In this document: positions 34,395 to 46,901 of the stretch, piece after piece
Position numbering within the stretch: position 1 is the stretch's first letter
Layout of the letters: every line of letters starts with the position of its first letter
Assembly: GCF_009017415.1 (NCBI RefSeq)
Contig: NC_092410.1
Coordinates: forward strand, 1,674,001 to 1,738,000
Reading direction: 5' to 3'
Origin: Aspergillus flavus
Lineage: Eukaryota > Ascomycota > Eurotiomycetes > Eurotiales > Aspergillaceae
Length of the DNA stretch: 64,000 bases
Position numbers and translations under genes: made by a program
The notes under the pieces: model-generated
The model's database searches: none
Told to the model about the DNA's origin: nothing
The model's input: only the letters and a program-made list of their open reading frames with translations

Positions 34395-34930
34395 TTATCT
34401 CACTTGCATGTATCCTATCTTCAAATGTAACCACCATCCATGACCTATCAAGAAGACACCCCTCACCCTCCTAGACACCCTCCAACCAGACTCACGACAA
34501 CAACCAACCCAACACATATCCCAGACATATCTAAACACTCTCCGTCTCCCCCTTGAGTCTCTCAACAACAGGCCTATAACTCCCACCCTCAACTTCTCCC
34601 AAAATTCCCACCCAACCTCTCCCAGGCCTTCCTCCCACTCGTCCGATTGATCATCACAAACTCCATCAAAAACCTCCTCCATCGTCCACGACACATCAGG
34701 AACGCACAAAACATAGCCAATAGTGGCCGCCAACTCCAATACGGCTTATCCGTAGATGTAACCCCATAAAAAGCCTCCCTGGCTCTAGTTAACCTAGCAA
34801 CGAGGAAATAAGGCCGCGCCGCATCGTCAACATGTACACTTAGAAAACACCACTCACCGTCTTCATTATTAGCGGACTCCCAATCACGAACCGGAAGACG
34901 GAGCAGTTCTGCTGCCTCTCGACCGTAGAC
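34395..34930 (-). pseudogene. unrecognised coding-like region split over two frames
   Basis: On the minus strand a stop-to-stop frame from about 34930 to 34578 reads protein-like text (REAAELLRLPVRDWES, PYFLVARLTRAREAFYG) with no usable ATG. A second frame, 34739-34395, continues with SWTMEEVFDGVCDDQSDEW and ends at a stop. Joining them needs a frameshift near 34740. I do not recognise a family. It may be a decayed gene, or two exons whose intron I failed to see. Confidence 0.3.
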
Positions 34931-36071
34931 TTAGTGTGGGAGGCGGGTTACAATATCTTTACTCCGCTCCTAGCTCAGATAAGAGCCCGTTTTTAGGCTA
35001 GATGCCTCGGGAGAGGAGTATAATCTGGTAAAGGAGCCGTTTTATCCATGAACCTAAGCTCGCATCTTTCTATATCTGTTGAATAGGGGTGGTTAAATTG
35101 ACCATGTATTCCAGATCTCAGGATTGCATGTGAAGGTTAAGCAATCGGAACCTCCCATACATACAATTACACAGTTTTGTATCCTCTATGGATAGGACCT
35201 GTCTCCATCATAATATACCATCGAAAGTTGACCGGAGCAAAGATGGCTGAAGCTTGACCTGGACAATGTCCGGAGCTAACCGTATTAGGCTAGTGTGTCT
35301 AGTATGAGAGGTTATGCCGCGTACATAACTGACTAAGCACATTAATGAGAGTTAAGGTGATGCTGCCCTGACTGGGGTCTTTCAAGTCGGGGTGCGATGT
35401 CATTGTATTTGATTACTTCGATTTCATAGATCCTGTCAGATGGGCTGAGCAATAGTTCCTTTGGAATCGAGAAGGAGCACGATGTGAGTAATAGACCATA
35501 GCATATCATATATTGACCCCTCACCGGTGGATCAATGCCACCTATCACTGCCCATGTAAGGTCGATGTGAATGTAGAGGGGACCCTCCTTTCGAATTGAC
35601 TTTGGGACCTAGCCATATACGACATCTGGATGAGCAGGTAGTTAGTATGACTGAGTCTATTTGCTATATGACTCTTGATGAACGAGTGGAACTACAACCC
35701 GTTCGCTTGGACGCCAGACTGATCTGGTACAGCTACAGAAAACAGACCATGTAGTGTGAGACCAACTAGTCTCGACATCCTCCACACAATATGCGACCGT
35801 CACATTGCCAGTAATGTCTCCCTGACATTGAACAACTTTTAGAGATCATTGGTACAACATGCATGCGCATAGCGCTTCACCGACCAATAACAATGAGAGT
35901 GTAACCTCCATGCGACTGGCGACCCCACACCGGCGCCTAACCACGTCGACTTTGAAGAAGCAAACATACACCATAATTCAACCTTCTTCATAGCCATCTA
36001 TCCCACACAGTGTACTGAATTCCCCATAAACTTTTCAAGTCATACTGGCATAGCTCAACTATACTCTCCCT
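34931..36071. other. intergenic, nothing supported
   Basis: A 68-codon minus-strand frame at 35342-35548 is the only long open stretch. No RNA gene, repeat or mobile element recognised. Confidence 0.4.
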
Positions 36072-36982
36072 ATGCCCCCCCTCCGCTCCACATACACTGG
36101 AGTCACTATCGACGCAGAGGAAACCCTCCTTTGCAAATGTGGCTATCCCATGAAGAGGTACACAGTTAGGGACGCGAAGAGCCCATACCGAGGGGAACAA
36201 TGTATAACCTTCCGTCTATTCTCATCGGACCCAATCGCTTGTCCAAGACTGATGATGTCTAGATCTGGCATGTAGAAGACATTCCAAAGACGAGGAACAC
36301 TGTAAGAGCTGGATATGGTTCGATGAAGCGTCTCAGGTAGAACGGCTCGTTCCTCGTCTTGCTGTTCCGCAGACCCCGAAGAAACAGACCGATATCCGGG
36401 AGTTTGGGCAGTTAACGCCGCCAAAATCGTCGGGTTTGAAGAGAAAACGGGTGAACGTAGATCCCGGGAGTTTGGACGAGCTCCCCGGGGATGAGATTGA
36501 GGATAGTGGTATGTTCGCCTTATTTATTGTGTATTAGAAATAGGAAAGACGAGAGTAACCTATATCTAGACCTGTCGGACGACACTCTGGTCTCGCCGTC
36601 TCAGAGAAGGCAAAGGCTGCTAAGGAAGGATAATTCGACGCCGGTAGCTCGTTCGCTGTTTGTATGGCAGGAGGATATGGATACTGCGCGACGTCAACCT
36701 CGTCGAAGATTTGAGACTCCGCCCCATCGAGCCGCGGATTCGAGCACACCACGACCCGAGCTGGTTAGCTCTGGGCTGTTTACTCCAGGGCCAGGTGGCC
36801 GTGGCCAGAGAAAGGGATGGCTGGCTATGGAAGCACCGATAACACCAACTAAGCAGAATGATATTTTTGCATCTCCAGCGTGTGTGGTGGACGATGATAT
36901 CAGTGATTCGGATTATGGCTGGGATGAGGAGCTGGTTGCTGCTATGTTAGATAAATCAGACCAGATAACGCCATCAACATAA
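36072..36982 (+). CDS. GRF-type zinc-finger protein, 3 exons
   Basis: Exons 36072-36201, 36263-36508 and 36570-36982 give 262 residues. Removing intron 1 assembles a GRF zinc finger at residues about 20-70: CKCGYP, TVRDAKSPYRGEQYLACRRHSKDEEHCKSWIWFDEA, with the paired cysteines and the aromatic Trp-x-Trp-Phe ending typical of the domain in Topo III, APE2 and NEIL3, where it binds single-stranded DNA. The rest is polar and Pro/Arg-rich (TPKKQ, LKRKRVNVDP, acidic stretch DDDISDSDYGWDEE near the end), consistent with a disordered nuclear protein. Several fungi carry such small GRF proteins of unknown role. A 36-base stretch at 36337-36372 could be a mini-intron, but is too short and stays in frame, so I keep it coding. 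Confidence 0.8.
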
Positions 36983-37819
36983 GATCGGTGCAGGGGAGGT
37001 TAGATGAATATGGATGATAGAGTCTGAAATTACCATCTTCAGCGCCGGGTTTGGAGATACTGTCTCATTTCCAAGAAATAGTGATATATAACGGAGTAGC
37101 ATGAACGTGCAACAGAATCACAGTTCAGGCGGCCGACCTTGGCCAAGGCCACTCCACCATGAGGGGCGCATTCTTGAACTTTAATAGATGTTCCGATTGG
37201 CACAACCATAACCTGCTTCGTTAACGAGCGTCTTTGCTACAAATATCTGGGTGCAAATCGCTTATACCGATCTCCCGGTAATATAAGGTTAGTACATGTT
37301 GCTAGCTATCGCATGTTAGTTGATAGCTGATCAGTGAAGGGCTAGTGAAAGAAAACGAGAGGACTATAAGTAGATACACACGGTGACGCAGATCTGATGC
37401 GTTGCCAAATAGAGACCGGAAAACTCTTCGCCACCTCCGCAGCGTGGCTTTCGAGATTATAATTTCACTTTCATCTTGGTTGTGGACCTCTTTCCTAGTT
37501 CGGTGTCGATTGGCACTTCTGCTCGCGTGAGCCGAGCATTGATGTGTCGATTGACATGTGCATAGGGCCGTTGTAGGGCTCGAGCATGGCGTGCAGGTTC
37601 TATAGGACATCGTTAGCTCGTACATCCTGTCCGTAAAGTTGAGGAATGCATTAGAACTTAGTCAATGCATCGCTATGCCGAGTGTGCTCTGTGGTTAAGA
37701 AGCTTATACCATGTGACTTGAAGTTTCCAGCGGTCCTGCATTTATCTCTGCCATAGCACAGAGTCTACCAGCAGAGCGTTTGTCTCGTCTTTGATAACTC
37801 CTTCCGCATATCTACAGCA
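36983..37819. other. intergenic, nothing supported
   Basis: Holds the promoter of the acyl-CoA oxidase-like gene at its right end. A minus-strand 107-codon frame (37302-37625) has no recognisable domain. Confidence 0.4.
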
Positions 37820-39838
37820 ATGCCATCCAACGGAGACAGCGCTCATCCCCAACTACCCTTCGATTCGACATTCCTGCTCAATCTAGATCTCTTCAGAGTC
37901 TCAACCAATGATGCGACCAGAGACGAGAAGATCGCCCTCGCTTACCACCGAGCCCGCGCTATAGCCAGAGCCTACGGTACGTTTCCTTACCTTCTTTTCG
38001 ACGGCGATTAACCTAGTATGCAGCATTCAAGGTGGAGGATATATTGTACCTGAGTGACAAGTTTTGGAAGTTCCACCAGGACATGATTCACACACAAGAT
38101 TTGGCGGCATTCAGTCTGTTAGCGATCCAGTTTAATCTCTGTGTGGGAACGCTGGCTCCCTTTCTTAGACATAGAGAGGACCTTGAGTGTCTTATCGAAC
38201 CATTACTCAACTTCGAGATTTCGTAAGTGCTCTATCCGACGGGTTGACCTCCATAGTACGCTAACAGCCACTAGAGGACAATTCCTTCTTACAGAGGTCG
38301 GACATGGTTTGGATGCTCAAGCTATTGAGACAGTGGCTACGTTGCTTCCCGATGGCGCCTTCGACCTTCATACACCCAGTCCAGACGCAGCCAAGTAAGC
38401 AATCCCTTTACCTACTAGTGAGGACAGTAGTTGATTTTTCAGATTTATGCCAGCAACGTCCCCTATACCAGGCTTTCCCCGCGTCGGCATTGTCATCGCC
38501 AGACTGATAGTTGAAGAAGAAGATCGTGGTGTCCGACCATTTTTCGTCTGGCTGAATGACGGTCATGAAATGAGTACAGGCATATACGCGAGGTAACTAC
38601 CTTCTGAACCCATCCATGATCCACCGTCTAACCCCTCTTATCAAACTCCAGAGTCCTCCCCGGACGAGCAGGATCCAAACCCCTCGACCATTGTATCACA
38701 TCCTTCAAGCATGTCCGACTCCCACACTCAGCCCTTCTCGGATCTCTCGAGGCACCAACAGACCCACGAAAGAGCTTCCGATCCGCCATCCACCGCGTCT
38801 ACATTGGCACACTATCTCTATCCACAGTTCTCATATCGGCGTTGAAACGATCCGTTTTCGTAGCGGGAAAATACAGCTTCCGTCGATATATATGGGGACC
38901 CAGTAACCATCCCCGACCGATTATATCGTTCCGGACACAACAACGTCCGATTCTTCATACATTAGCTCAGATCGCTGTCTTCGACCCCTACGCAAAGACA
39001 AGCATCCAGCAGTACATGGATCCGAAAATCCCGTATATCGTGCGTCAGGGTATCGCAGCCGCTTTCAAAGCCGTTCTTACTCGCGCTACGCAGGAAAGCC
39101 TGCATCAACTAGCCGAGCGGTGCGGTCCACAGGGTCTGTTCGCGTATAACAACATCATTGATAATCAGATTGAAGCTCGTGGAAACTCGATCGCCGAGGG
39201 AGATACCCTGGCTCTTAGCATAAGTGCATATATCTTTGACCAACAGGCTGGTTTGATAGCTAACGTCGTATACAGGGCTTGCCTCCGAGTTAATACTAGG
39301 GAAGTATACCATGCCGCCGCCCCGTTATCCATTCTCCCTCCTAGCCGTATTCGAAACCGGTCTGTTCCAACATGCTCGAGATATCGTAAACTCACTTGGA
39401 GGCGCTTATAGAAAGGCGGAATTTAATACCCGTATACTCCCCCGCTGCCAGACGCTCGTTGAGGCTGTTGGTCATCGACTGGCATACGAGGCGGCCTTGG
39501 ACGCTGGTGTGGCGTCGGAATTGCTCGATCTTTATGAGGCTGGTGTCGTGCTCCACCATTCGGGTTGGTTTGTGGAGAACCTGGCCCTGGATACTGAAAC
39601 GCAGTTTAATATGGAGATGCAAGCGATGAATTCAATCTTGCCTCGAATTGGGGATTTGTTGAATGCAACTGGCGCCGAACCTTATTGTACGGCGCCTATC
39701 GTGTCTGATGAGGCTTGGATGGAGTTTACTCGCAGCCTTGAAGTCCATCATGGGAATGCTCGCATGGATATCTGTGAGTATGATGCGGACCTGGCAGAGA
39801 GTGTAAGTATATTCGGATTTCTGCAAGACTATGAATAG
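37820..39838 (+). CDS. acyl-CoA oxidase/dehydrogenase-like flavoenzyme, 6 exons
   Basis: Exons 37820-37976, 38024-38222, 38275-38394, 38443-38592, 38652-39223 and 39276-39838 join in phase to 586 residues. The middle domain shows LLTEVGHGLDAQAIET, the family's TE.GHG motif, followed by GAFDLHTPSPDAAKFMPAT. The beta domain has CITSFKHVRLPHSALLG, and the C-terminal helical region has IRQGIAAAFKAVLTRA-like text and SIAEGDTLALSIRLASELILGKY. These match the fungal acyl-CoA oxidase-like proteins that oxidise acyl-CoA thioesters with FAD. No clear peroxisomal targeting tripeptide ends the predicted protein (last residues QDYE). A final small intron (GTAAGT at about 39804) could change the last residues. 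Substrate unknown; not obviously part of a pathway here. Confidence 0.85.
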
Positions 39839-40271
39839 GTTGGTATATTTGGAATTGGATTGTTGTTATTATTTGATGGCGTAAGTCTGTATTATAATAG
39901 AATGTCAGGTTTTTAAGCTTAAATTGCTATGTCTCTCCCATGCAAAAGTCTGAGCCCTCCGCGCCTGTATTCCGTTCTTCTTCCGTGTTTCTCTCTTCCC
40001 CTCCCTTTCTTGACTCTGTAGCGCAGGTTGTTATAGCCGCCAAGCCCTGGAGGTGTATTCCAACGCATTCGGTGTCCACTTCCATCGCCCTTGGAGAAGA
40101 CACTACTCCCACGACCCCGAGACGCTTGTCCTTTATGCGACTACAGGGTAGCAGGAAACAGCTTCCAAACGCAGCAAATACGACCTTCTCCGCACGGTTG
40201 CGCGAAGCGTACTCAGGAACCGGCAAGCGAGGGGAATAGCAAAAGCGCGCGAACGAGTATCGAAAACCGCC
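39839..40271. other. gap before the acidic frame, possibly containing its 5' exon
   Basis: Open frames on both strands with mixed signals. I could not settle a splice model. Confidence 0.3.
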
Positions 40272-40625
40272 ATGCCGTGCCTCACAGCTCTATCGACAGC
40301 TCCACTAGTAGCTCCTGCTGAAGATGAAGATCCGGAGCTTCTTACGGCCCCAACGCACACAGAGATGGGCGACATGATCGCCCGACATGTCGCAGCTCAT
40401 TTTCAGGCACTGATGCTCCTGACAATCCGCCTAGCCTCTATACAGGTTGAAGATAAGGATACGCTTGAGGAAGTCAGGAGCGATCTTTGCGATACTGATG
40501 GTATTGAAGGATCACCAACTGAACGGTTGTCTGTCGAAACGTCAGATGTCAGTATATTGCAGTCAGGCGATGGAGATGTGTGTACAGATAGTGAGCCTCC
40601 AAGGGAAGGTGCGACTACGCCATGA
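40272..40625 (+). CDS. unrecognised acidic protein, possibly the last exon of a longer gene
   Basis: ATG 40272 opens 117 codons with an amphipathic segment (MGDMIARHVAAHFQALMLLTIRLASIQ) and an acidic, Ser/Asp-rich end. The same frame is open upstream to about 40145 and reads SKYDLLRTVARSVLRNRQARGIAKARERVSK, a basic helical stretch that looks coding. A TAG then closes it near an AG acceptor-like site, so an upstream exon in 39940-40140 is plausible. No family recognised. Confidence 0.4.
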   Translation: MPCLTALSTAPLVAPAEDEDPELLTAPTHTEMGDMIARHVAAHFQALMLLTIRLASIQVEDKDTLEEVRSDLCDTDGIEGSPTERLSVETSDVSILQSGDGDVCTDSEPPREGATTP

Positions 40626-41365
40626 GACATGACCGATAACTCACATATGAGCGATGGTAACCGTGGACATGTCAAAGGTAAGGCCTATTGTCCGCTTTAT
40701 TGTTCCATTGGAGTCGTGACTTCTTAAACTAGTGGTCTCTCACTTCTTTCTTCATTGTGGTGTAATGTCAATTCCAAGTGTTGTCGCAGTTGAATACAAT
40801 CTTAACCATAGACATGAAATAGCTACTGTAAGTCCGAATGCAAGAGCTTCCCGTAACTTGTAGTCCAATCGTAATAAACATAGAGCCACTCTAGGCCGAT
40901 ATCAATACAGCTGTGATAACCAAAGGTCGAAAGGTAAGTCAGCAGCTGAATGACTAAGGCATAGATACTCATTTCCTCAGTCGAAGGGCACATGAATTCG
41001 GAAGGAGCCACACAGAGCGCAAGAAATTACTTTGAGAAAGAAGACATGTTGTTCAGCCGATTCAGCTGAGCTCTCTCAGTACTACACAACAGCAACAACT
41101 ACATCTACTATCATATCAACAACTACTACTATCATAGCAAAAGCAACAACTACTACTACTGATATCACTACCCATTCACTCTTTCATCTTTACATTTATT
41201 CAACATCTTGCACTCTTCAACTATCAGGCCTTACCTCTCAATCGACATACCGTCCAGGTTCTCTCTTGTGGACTTTCGTGAGAGCAAGGGAACTATTCTC
41301 AGAGAACGGAACTCGAGCAACGAGGGATCAGGAATCAGCTCTGATCTGCTGTCACCGTAATAACC
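40626..41365. other. intergenic with the microsatellite
   Basis: Apart from the triplet repeat, nothing beyond the presumed promoter and leader of the next gene is seen. Confidence 0.4.
41081..41160. repeat. triplet-rich microsatellite (ACT/CAA)
   Basis: Interrupted ACT, CAA and ATC triplets in an 80-bp stretch upstream of the gene at 41366. The Thr-rich translation of one frame is an artefact of this repeat. Confidence 0.7.
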
Positions 41366-42612
41366 ATGAGCCAAGGCCCAGGTCAGAACGACAATCCGCG
41401 GCCTAGAAACATCCGTGAGCGTGCAAAAAGAATTTTCAGTGGTCCTCAAAAGGTTGCCCACAGAATTTATGTGTTGGGTTACCGTGGGTATGAGCGAACG
41501 TTTGACCACCTGCATGAGGCCTTCCCTACCACATTCCGTGCCCCCGTCGGAGAGCTTCTAAAGGACGCCCGTCCGCACTTAACACTATTTCGGCTAAGGG
41601 ATGGCGCGCCAGCCGTGGAGATTACATCTCCAGCAGAATCGACAAGAATCATAAATTTTTTCATGCGGAACCTTGGGCTGCGCCATGTTTTTTATGGAGT
41701 TGAGGATCAAGGACCCTGGCAGTTGGGAGTGCAGCCATTTCCAATCCTCATTCGCGAAGCAGGTGAGTCGAGTGACTTCCAATCAAGGCATAATAATCTC
41801 CAATACTAACAGAGGCCGCAGGGGAAATGCCTTATCGAGGGATCGATCTCCCAAAAGGTAATGATTTTGTAGGATATGTCACTTCTAGGATGCCGTTCAC
41901 AGTCAATATCGTTCAGCGCCAGGCAGCACGATCGCTCATAAACGCCTTAGGCACAGACCGGGCACGACAATTCCTAAGGATGACCCTTTGGGAGTCCAAT
42001 CAAATCGTCTCCGCAGAATTTAAGAGGGGGGAAACCCAATATCGACTGCAGTGCCAGACTAACTATGTACTGTGGTACGGCTACAAAAGGAACTGGGACC
42101 TGAACCTAATAATCATCCACCAAGGGCGCGAAGAGGAATTTCATCCAACGAGGGCACTTGCAGCCATGAGTATGTTTACTCAACCTATGTCCATGTACTT
42201 TTCATTACCGGCTAATGGCAACAGCGTTGGTTTATCATCGTCGGCAAACCGCTGATAGGGATAGGGAAATCTGGGGCCTCTATACAAACAGCCTACAGTA
42301 TTATTACTTCCATATGAGTACAGAGGGACAGGTATGAATACCCTGTTGGCTTATGCTTGGGTCACAAAGCTTACCTGTCATTATCACAAGTACTCTGCCG
42401 AATACTATGCCAATGGAGAGGTACGTATGTTTCAAGGCATACGGATGCTGTTGCAAATATACGCTCAAGGGTATCAATTGGCTAGAGGCCTGAAGGAGCC
42501 CTCTACAAAGCCCAAAGAGCCCACAGAGCTCGAGATAGCAAGAACTCCGGAAACTGTTCACGAACCCGTAGCCCTGGTTTTCCGGGATGAGTATCATGCT
42601 GATTTGGGATGA
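41366..42612 (+). CDS. protein of unknown family, 4 exons
   Basis: Exons 41366-41762, 41822-42169, 42225-42331 and 42391-42612 splice in phase to 357 residues, a strong indication of a real gene. I do not recognise the family. The N-terminal region is basic (RPRNIRERAKRIFSG). The core is rich in aromatic residues (HRIYVLGYRGYERTFDHLHEAF; LRHVFYGVEDQGPWQLG; YRLQCQTNYVLWYGYKRNWDLNL), and the C-terminal region has YYYFHMSTEGQYSAEYYANGE and a polar tail. No signal peptide and no transmembrane segment. Mixed alpha/beta soluble protein; function unknown. Confidence 0.7.
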
Positions 42613-43617
42613 CACGATGTTACTCGCCGTCTTTGCAAGGCTAGGCTTGATTTACGTATTTTTAATATTGGGTTGAAAATTGTCAGAAAAGCCTATCATT
42701 GGTTTTACATGAACACTAAAATGGATTGAATTGTCTGCATGCAACATTATTTCTTTGGGCATGACGATTAGTCAATAAATGACTACATATGACCTCCCCA
42801 GCCCTTTGCCCTTATCGTAACATGGTATCTCTTGATTAGTGGCAAATCTCCGATCGCCTGTCGTACTGAGCTACTCTACACGCAGCATCTTAGCACACCT
42901 AGAGCAAGTCCTGTTAAATTCAACATGCATGTCAAGTCCCACAACCGGATGTCGTAACCCATTAGTACGGAGCTCAGCCTTCAGTTGATTTGTGATCATA
43001 GTGCAGATGATGATTGCACGTGTCAGTCCGCTGACCTGCTAGGAGATATCCAGTCATTGTTGAGGGAAAACACCAAGTAGCAGGGTGAAGCTGATTTACC
43101 GCTCAATGAGTATCTAAACTGTGATGAGATATTGTCACCCACCCCTATCTTCAGCGGACGCCAAGCAGTGGCATATAATGAACATCACTAGCAGTAGTGC
43201 TACTCCGAGGGTGAGGTACACTTATGATCTTAGGCATTTACCTATGCTGGCCTACTAATTTCAATTATCCGTTAGTGATGTACCAGCGTGTGAGTCTAGA
43301 GCATCGCAACGGTTTATTTTCATAACCTTGGTACGATTAATCATCGGCCTTAGTCTAGACATTGAGGGGGGATTAATGTGTCAAATGTGGTTGGACTATT
43401 TGATAATGGAGATTAAAAAATGGACTTCGGTTATAAAATGCCGCGAAAGTCATTTTTCTCCCATTTATACGGTGCTACATGCACACAATGCAGACGCTTG
43501 AAAGTTCCATACGAAAGAACAATATATGTTTAGCTTCTAGTGATCCTCATTAACATATGTACACCTCACGCACATCCTGAATAGCAGCCTATTGCAATTC
43601 TCCTAACAACAAACCCT
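42613..43617. other. intergenic, nothing supported
   Basis: About 1 kb with dispersed stops in all frames. No repeat or RNA gene recognised. Confidence 0.4.
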
Positions 43618-44429
43618 TTAACCAGAGCAGTATCCAACCTTGCTCGGCTCACAATCACCCTCACATCCGTCATACAAAACACAAGGATGATCCGCATCAG
43701 TGCAGACATTGACCAGAGTAGCAGTGTCTCCAAAGCTCTGGTTGATGCCAACAACCTCACCACCATCACGGGCAGTGGTACCCTCGACATACACGTTGCG
43801 CTTGCACTGGCTGGAGCAGTTTCCGCAGGACCGGTACACTTTGCCGTAGTCTTCGGCGTAGAAGTTGATGATCTTTGATTGTTAGCTTCGGTTCCACTGG
43901 GGTAATGTCAGGGTGAGGAAGTCTTACGTTCACAGTACCGCAGCCGTTGTGCTGGACGACCTTGTCGTCGGCGTGATAGGCTCCACCGCCGATGATCCAG
44001 GTTTCTTCTCCTTCTTTGTCGTTTTTCTGGGTGTATTGTTAGAGGGGAAGTGAGGCGTGTGGTGGACTTGGGACGTACGATGCTGATAGCGTCTTCGCAG
44101 ACGTCCTCGAACCAGACAAACTCAAGGGTACAAGCGCCATCGCAGTGGACACCTTCGGATTGGTCGGCACCGATGATAACATTCTTCAGAGTAGCGCCGG
44201 AGTGAAGGTAAAAGACGGCATCTTTCCAGTCTCCCTCTGTTTGGCCACCGCAGGCACCAGACCCGCGGTCGTACTTGGCCCATCCGGCGTCGAAGACCTC
44301 GCCGGCTGCGATCTCAATCACCGCACTGTTGGAGTAATGGGCTGTTGGTGTGGGAACACCTCCCTCGTAGCCCAGACAGGCCAAAGCCACGGGGAGAAAT
44401 GCGGGAAGAAGAGCAATGCGAGAGAACAT
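43618..44429 (-). CDS. secreted pectate lyase, polysaccharide lyase family 3, 3 exons
   Basis: Exons 44429-44079, 44026-43928 and 43872-43618 give 234 residues, the normal PL3 size. Signal peptide [17 protein letters not shown], then the PL3 beta-helix landmarks: [75 protein letters not shown] and [19 protein letters not shown]. The enzyme cleaves polygalacturonate by beta-elimination with calcium outside the cell. The conserved Asp and Arg/Lys positions of the family appear kept by eye, and cysteines are abundant. It stands alone among other small secreted proteins in a sparse region. Confidence 0.92.
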
Positions 44430-46048
44430 AGTTGACCACACCTGATTGCTGGAGTTCGGATCTCTGAGAGGACAACAAAGCTCGTATGAAGAAACTTGAG
44501 CTTTATATAGCCATACCCATCTTGCCCTCATTTATAAAGTCTAAGCCCATCCTGGCAATTCGCCGGCGGCAAGAACGAGAACCTGATAGAGAGTCATTTA
44601 GCAACCATCCCTGTCTCAACCTGAAGCCACCCAGTCCCATATCAAAGACCAAGTTAAACGTAGTCCTCCAATCAATGCTTGACATTCACGATGCCAACTC
44701 TTGGGAGTAATCTTCAAGTCGCGGAAACCAGCAATCTCCGGACGCAGACTAACCCTGCCCAGATTCTTGGCGGCGGAGCACTACCGCTTCCAGTCCTCCA
44801 CTTTCTGCACGAATTGCATTGCCGAAGCTCGGTACTCCCGGAATTAACCCAGCGCTAGACCATAGATTGTGGCTGTGTAGAGTACTCATGCATTGTGACT
44901 GGTACTTGCATGTTCGACCTCTGTAGCCGAGTGGGAGTTGGTCCTGGAATATCTCCACTAATGGGGACTGTGTTATTGCTAGTGGTGGTACTCCGTATGT
45001 TAAGTAATTTGTTTTCTCTGTTGATGGCCCAGGACGAGGTCTATGGCCAATAGTGAAGGTGAATATTTGCCCAAATCTCCTCTTCATGGTCCCATTCACG
45101 AGTTGAGAAACTCATGATCTGAAAGTATGGAGTGACCATGCTATGCCCGAGCCTAGTGCACCCATAGCAATGAAGAATAATAATATGGTCGCGAACCAAT
45201 AGGATCCGACAACTATATCATCCAGAGGGAAGTAACTCCACCAACCACGATTGCCACGTACTAAAGTGTGGGATAGTTATAGATCACTGTGGACGGTCTG
45301 GACCGAGTGTCGAGACCGTTGAAGTCCTGTTCATTTCAGTGGTTGAAAGATCCGGTTTCAGGCAAATTATTCTATATTTCAATCCCTTAGCATGATTTCT
45401 TTTCTTGGAATTAGATACCCAAGGAATTAACCCAGCTATACTAGTCCCTTACCTTAGGCCGGGGAATGAGAGGATAGTTGAAGTGCTTTTTGAACCGATC
45501 ATAGAGCGTTGTAATGAATTGCATTTTCTTTTCTTGCCTTTTCTCTAAACACATCAGAAGCGACCATGGATGATACGTTATGGAAGACATGGCAGATGGC
45601 TCTTAGGACACTCCGACGGGATGTTCGTGGTAGGGAGATAGATATTATTTCTTCCCTCCCTCTTTCTTTTTCGCATGCGCCCATATTATTAGTGTGGATA
45701 GGACGGAATGCAATTAAAGGACTAAGGAGAGATTATTAAATACACACTAACTTATGGTTGAAAAAGTAGCCTGATCCTGAAGTAAAATCGTTTTGGCATC
45801 ATTGTCACAGGATCCATATTTATATATTAGTTAACTCTTACAAAGGACATCTCTTACTCTGAAACCATACGCTACAAAGTGCGTATCCTGTACTAATCCA
45901 ATAGTAGACAGACTATAGAAACCACAGAGAGCGAGACATATGTCTGGCATACTCTTATACTCGATGAATGTTTCTGGAACCGTCGTAGAACGGAGCTGAG
46001 CTATTCCTTCTACAATTACTTCTAAAGCAAACACCTTACTATACAATT
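44430..46048. other. long intergenic region, nothing supported
   Basis: Promoter of the pectate lyase at left, tRNA gene at right. Short open frames only. Confidence 0.4.
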
Positions 46049-46122
46049 GGCCGGATGGTGTAGTTGGTTATCACGTATCGTTAACACCGATAAGGTCCTG
46101 GGATCGAGCCCCAGTCTGGTCA
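46049..46122 (+). tRNA. tRNA-Val (anticodon AAC)
   Basis: A 74-base cloverleaf. The acceptor stem GGCCGGA pairs with TCTGGTC (two G-U), anticodon stem TATCG/CGATA encloses loop TTAACAC with AAC at 34-36, and the T stem CTGGG/CCCAG has loop ATCGAGC. No intron, no encoded CCA. A T-run (46126-46130) follows as Pol III terminator. The T-loop starts with A instead of T and the acceptor has two wobbles, so a slightly decayed copy is possible. Confidence 0.8.
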
Positions 46123-46901
46123 TTACTTTTTGCTGTTTTTCATTCTGCTCCCGGCATCTGTGGATACCTTCTTTTTGCCAAGACCTTGTCATCCGTGGTC
46201 GCTGCTTGGTTCATTATAGCAGGCCGGGAATCGGGATCTTGGTGCAGTGGATTTATTTGAGAGCGTTCGGACATCCTCTGAAACTCGGCACATGATAAAC
46301 TATACTTTGGGGATTAACTCATACCTTTGATTTAATTTGTTGAGCAATCCTGTCACCTGATCTTAAATCCAGCGCAAATAGAATCCTGGGTAGCTCATAC
46401 AACACCGTTCCATAATACATTAAGGACAATAACAGTGCCGGTAATAGACCAATAATGTAATCCACAGTTTTAATATACCCTTTAAGGAAAGAATTAAGGT
46501 CTTAGTTAGAGTTATCTTTGTAAAGAGATCTATACTGCTTAATGAAGGCTCTCGGAGCAGAGAAGAGCAGCGAGCTTTTTAATTTGATTTAAGTTAGATA
46601 AATACAGAAGTAGATATATTAGCTTTACTTCTACTTAAAGTATATTTAATCTCTTAGAGTAATGAAAGGTGACATTATCTATAATAAAAATAGATTATAA
46701 ACATTTGCACCACTTCTGTAGCTAGTAACATGCAAAGGAGCGAATATATATATATATATCTGTATCAAATAGATACTAATGTATAGTACAATAAAAAGAT
46801 TGAATACACCACTCGCAATACAATCACCGGATCAACACGAACGGGCAGGACCAAATCGCCCTAGTGGAGGCCCACGACGGACACCGTGCCAGACGACCCG
46901 T
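46123..46901. other. AT-rich intergenic block with TA microsatellite
   Basis: 46330-46790 is strongly AT-rich and stop-laden, like repeat-induced-mutated relics. It includes a TA run at about 46745-46758. No element ends found. Confidence 0.4.

Noticed and set aside
41032..41406. Thr-rich 124-codon frame
   Set aside because: It is the translation of the ACT/CAA microsatellite, starts from no good ATG context and overlaps the real gene start.
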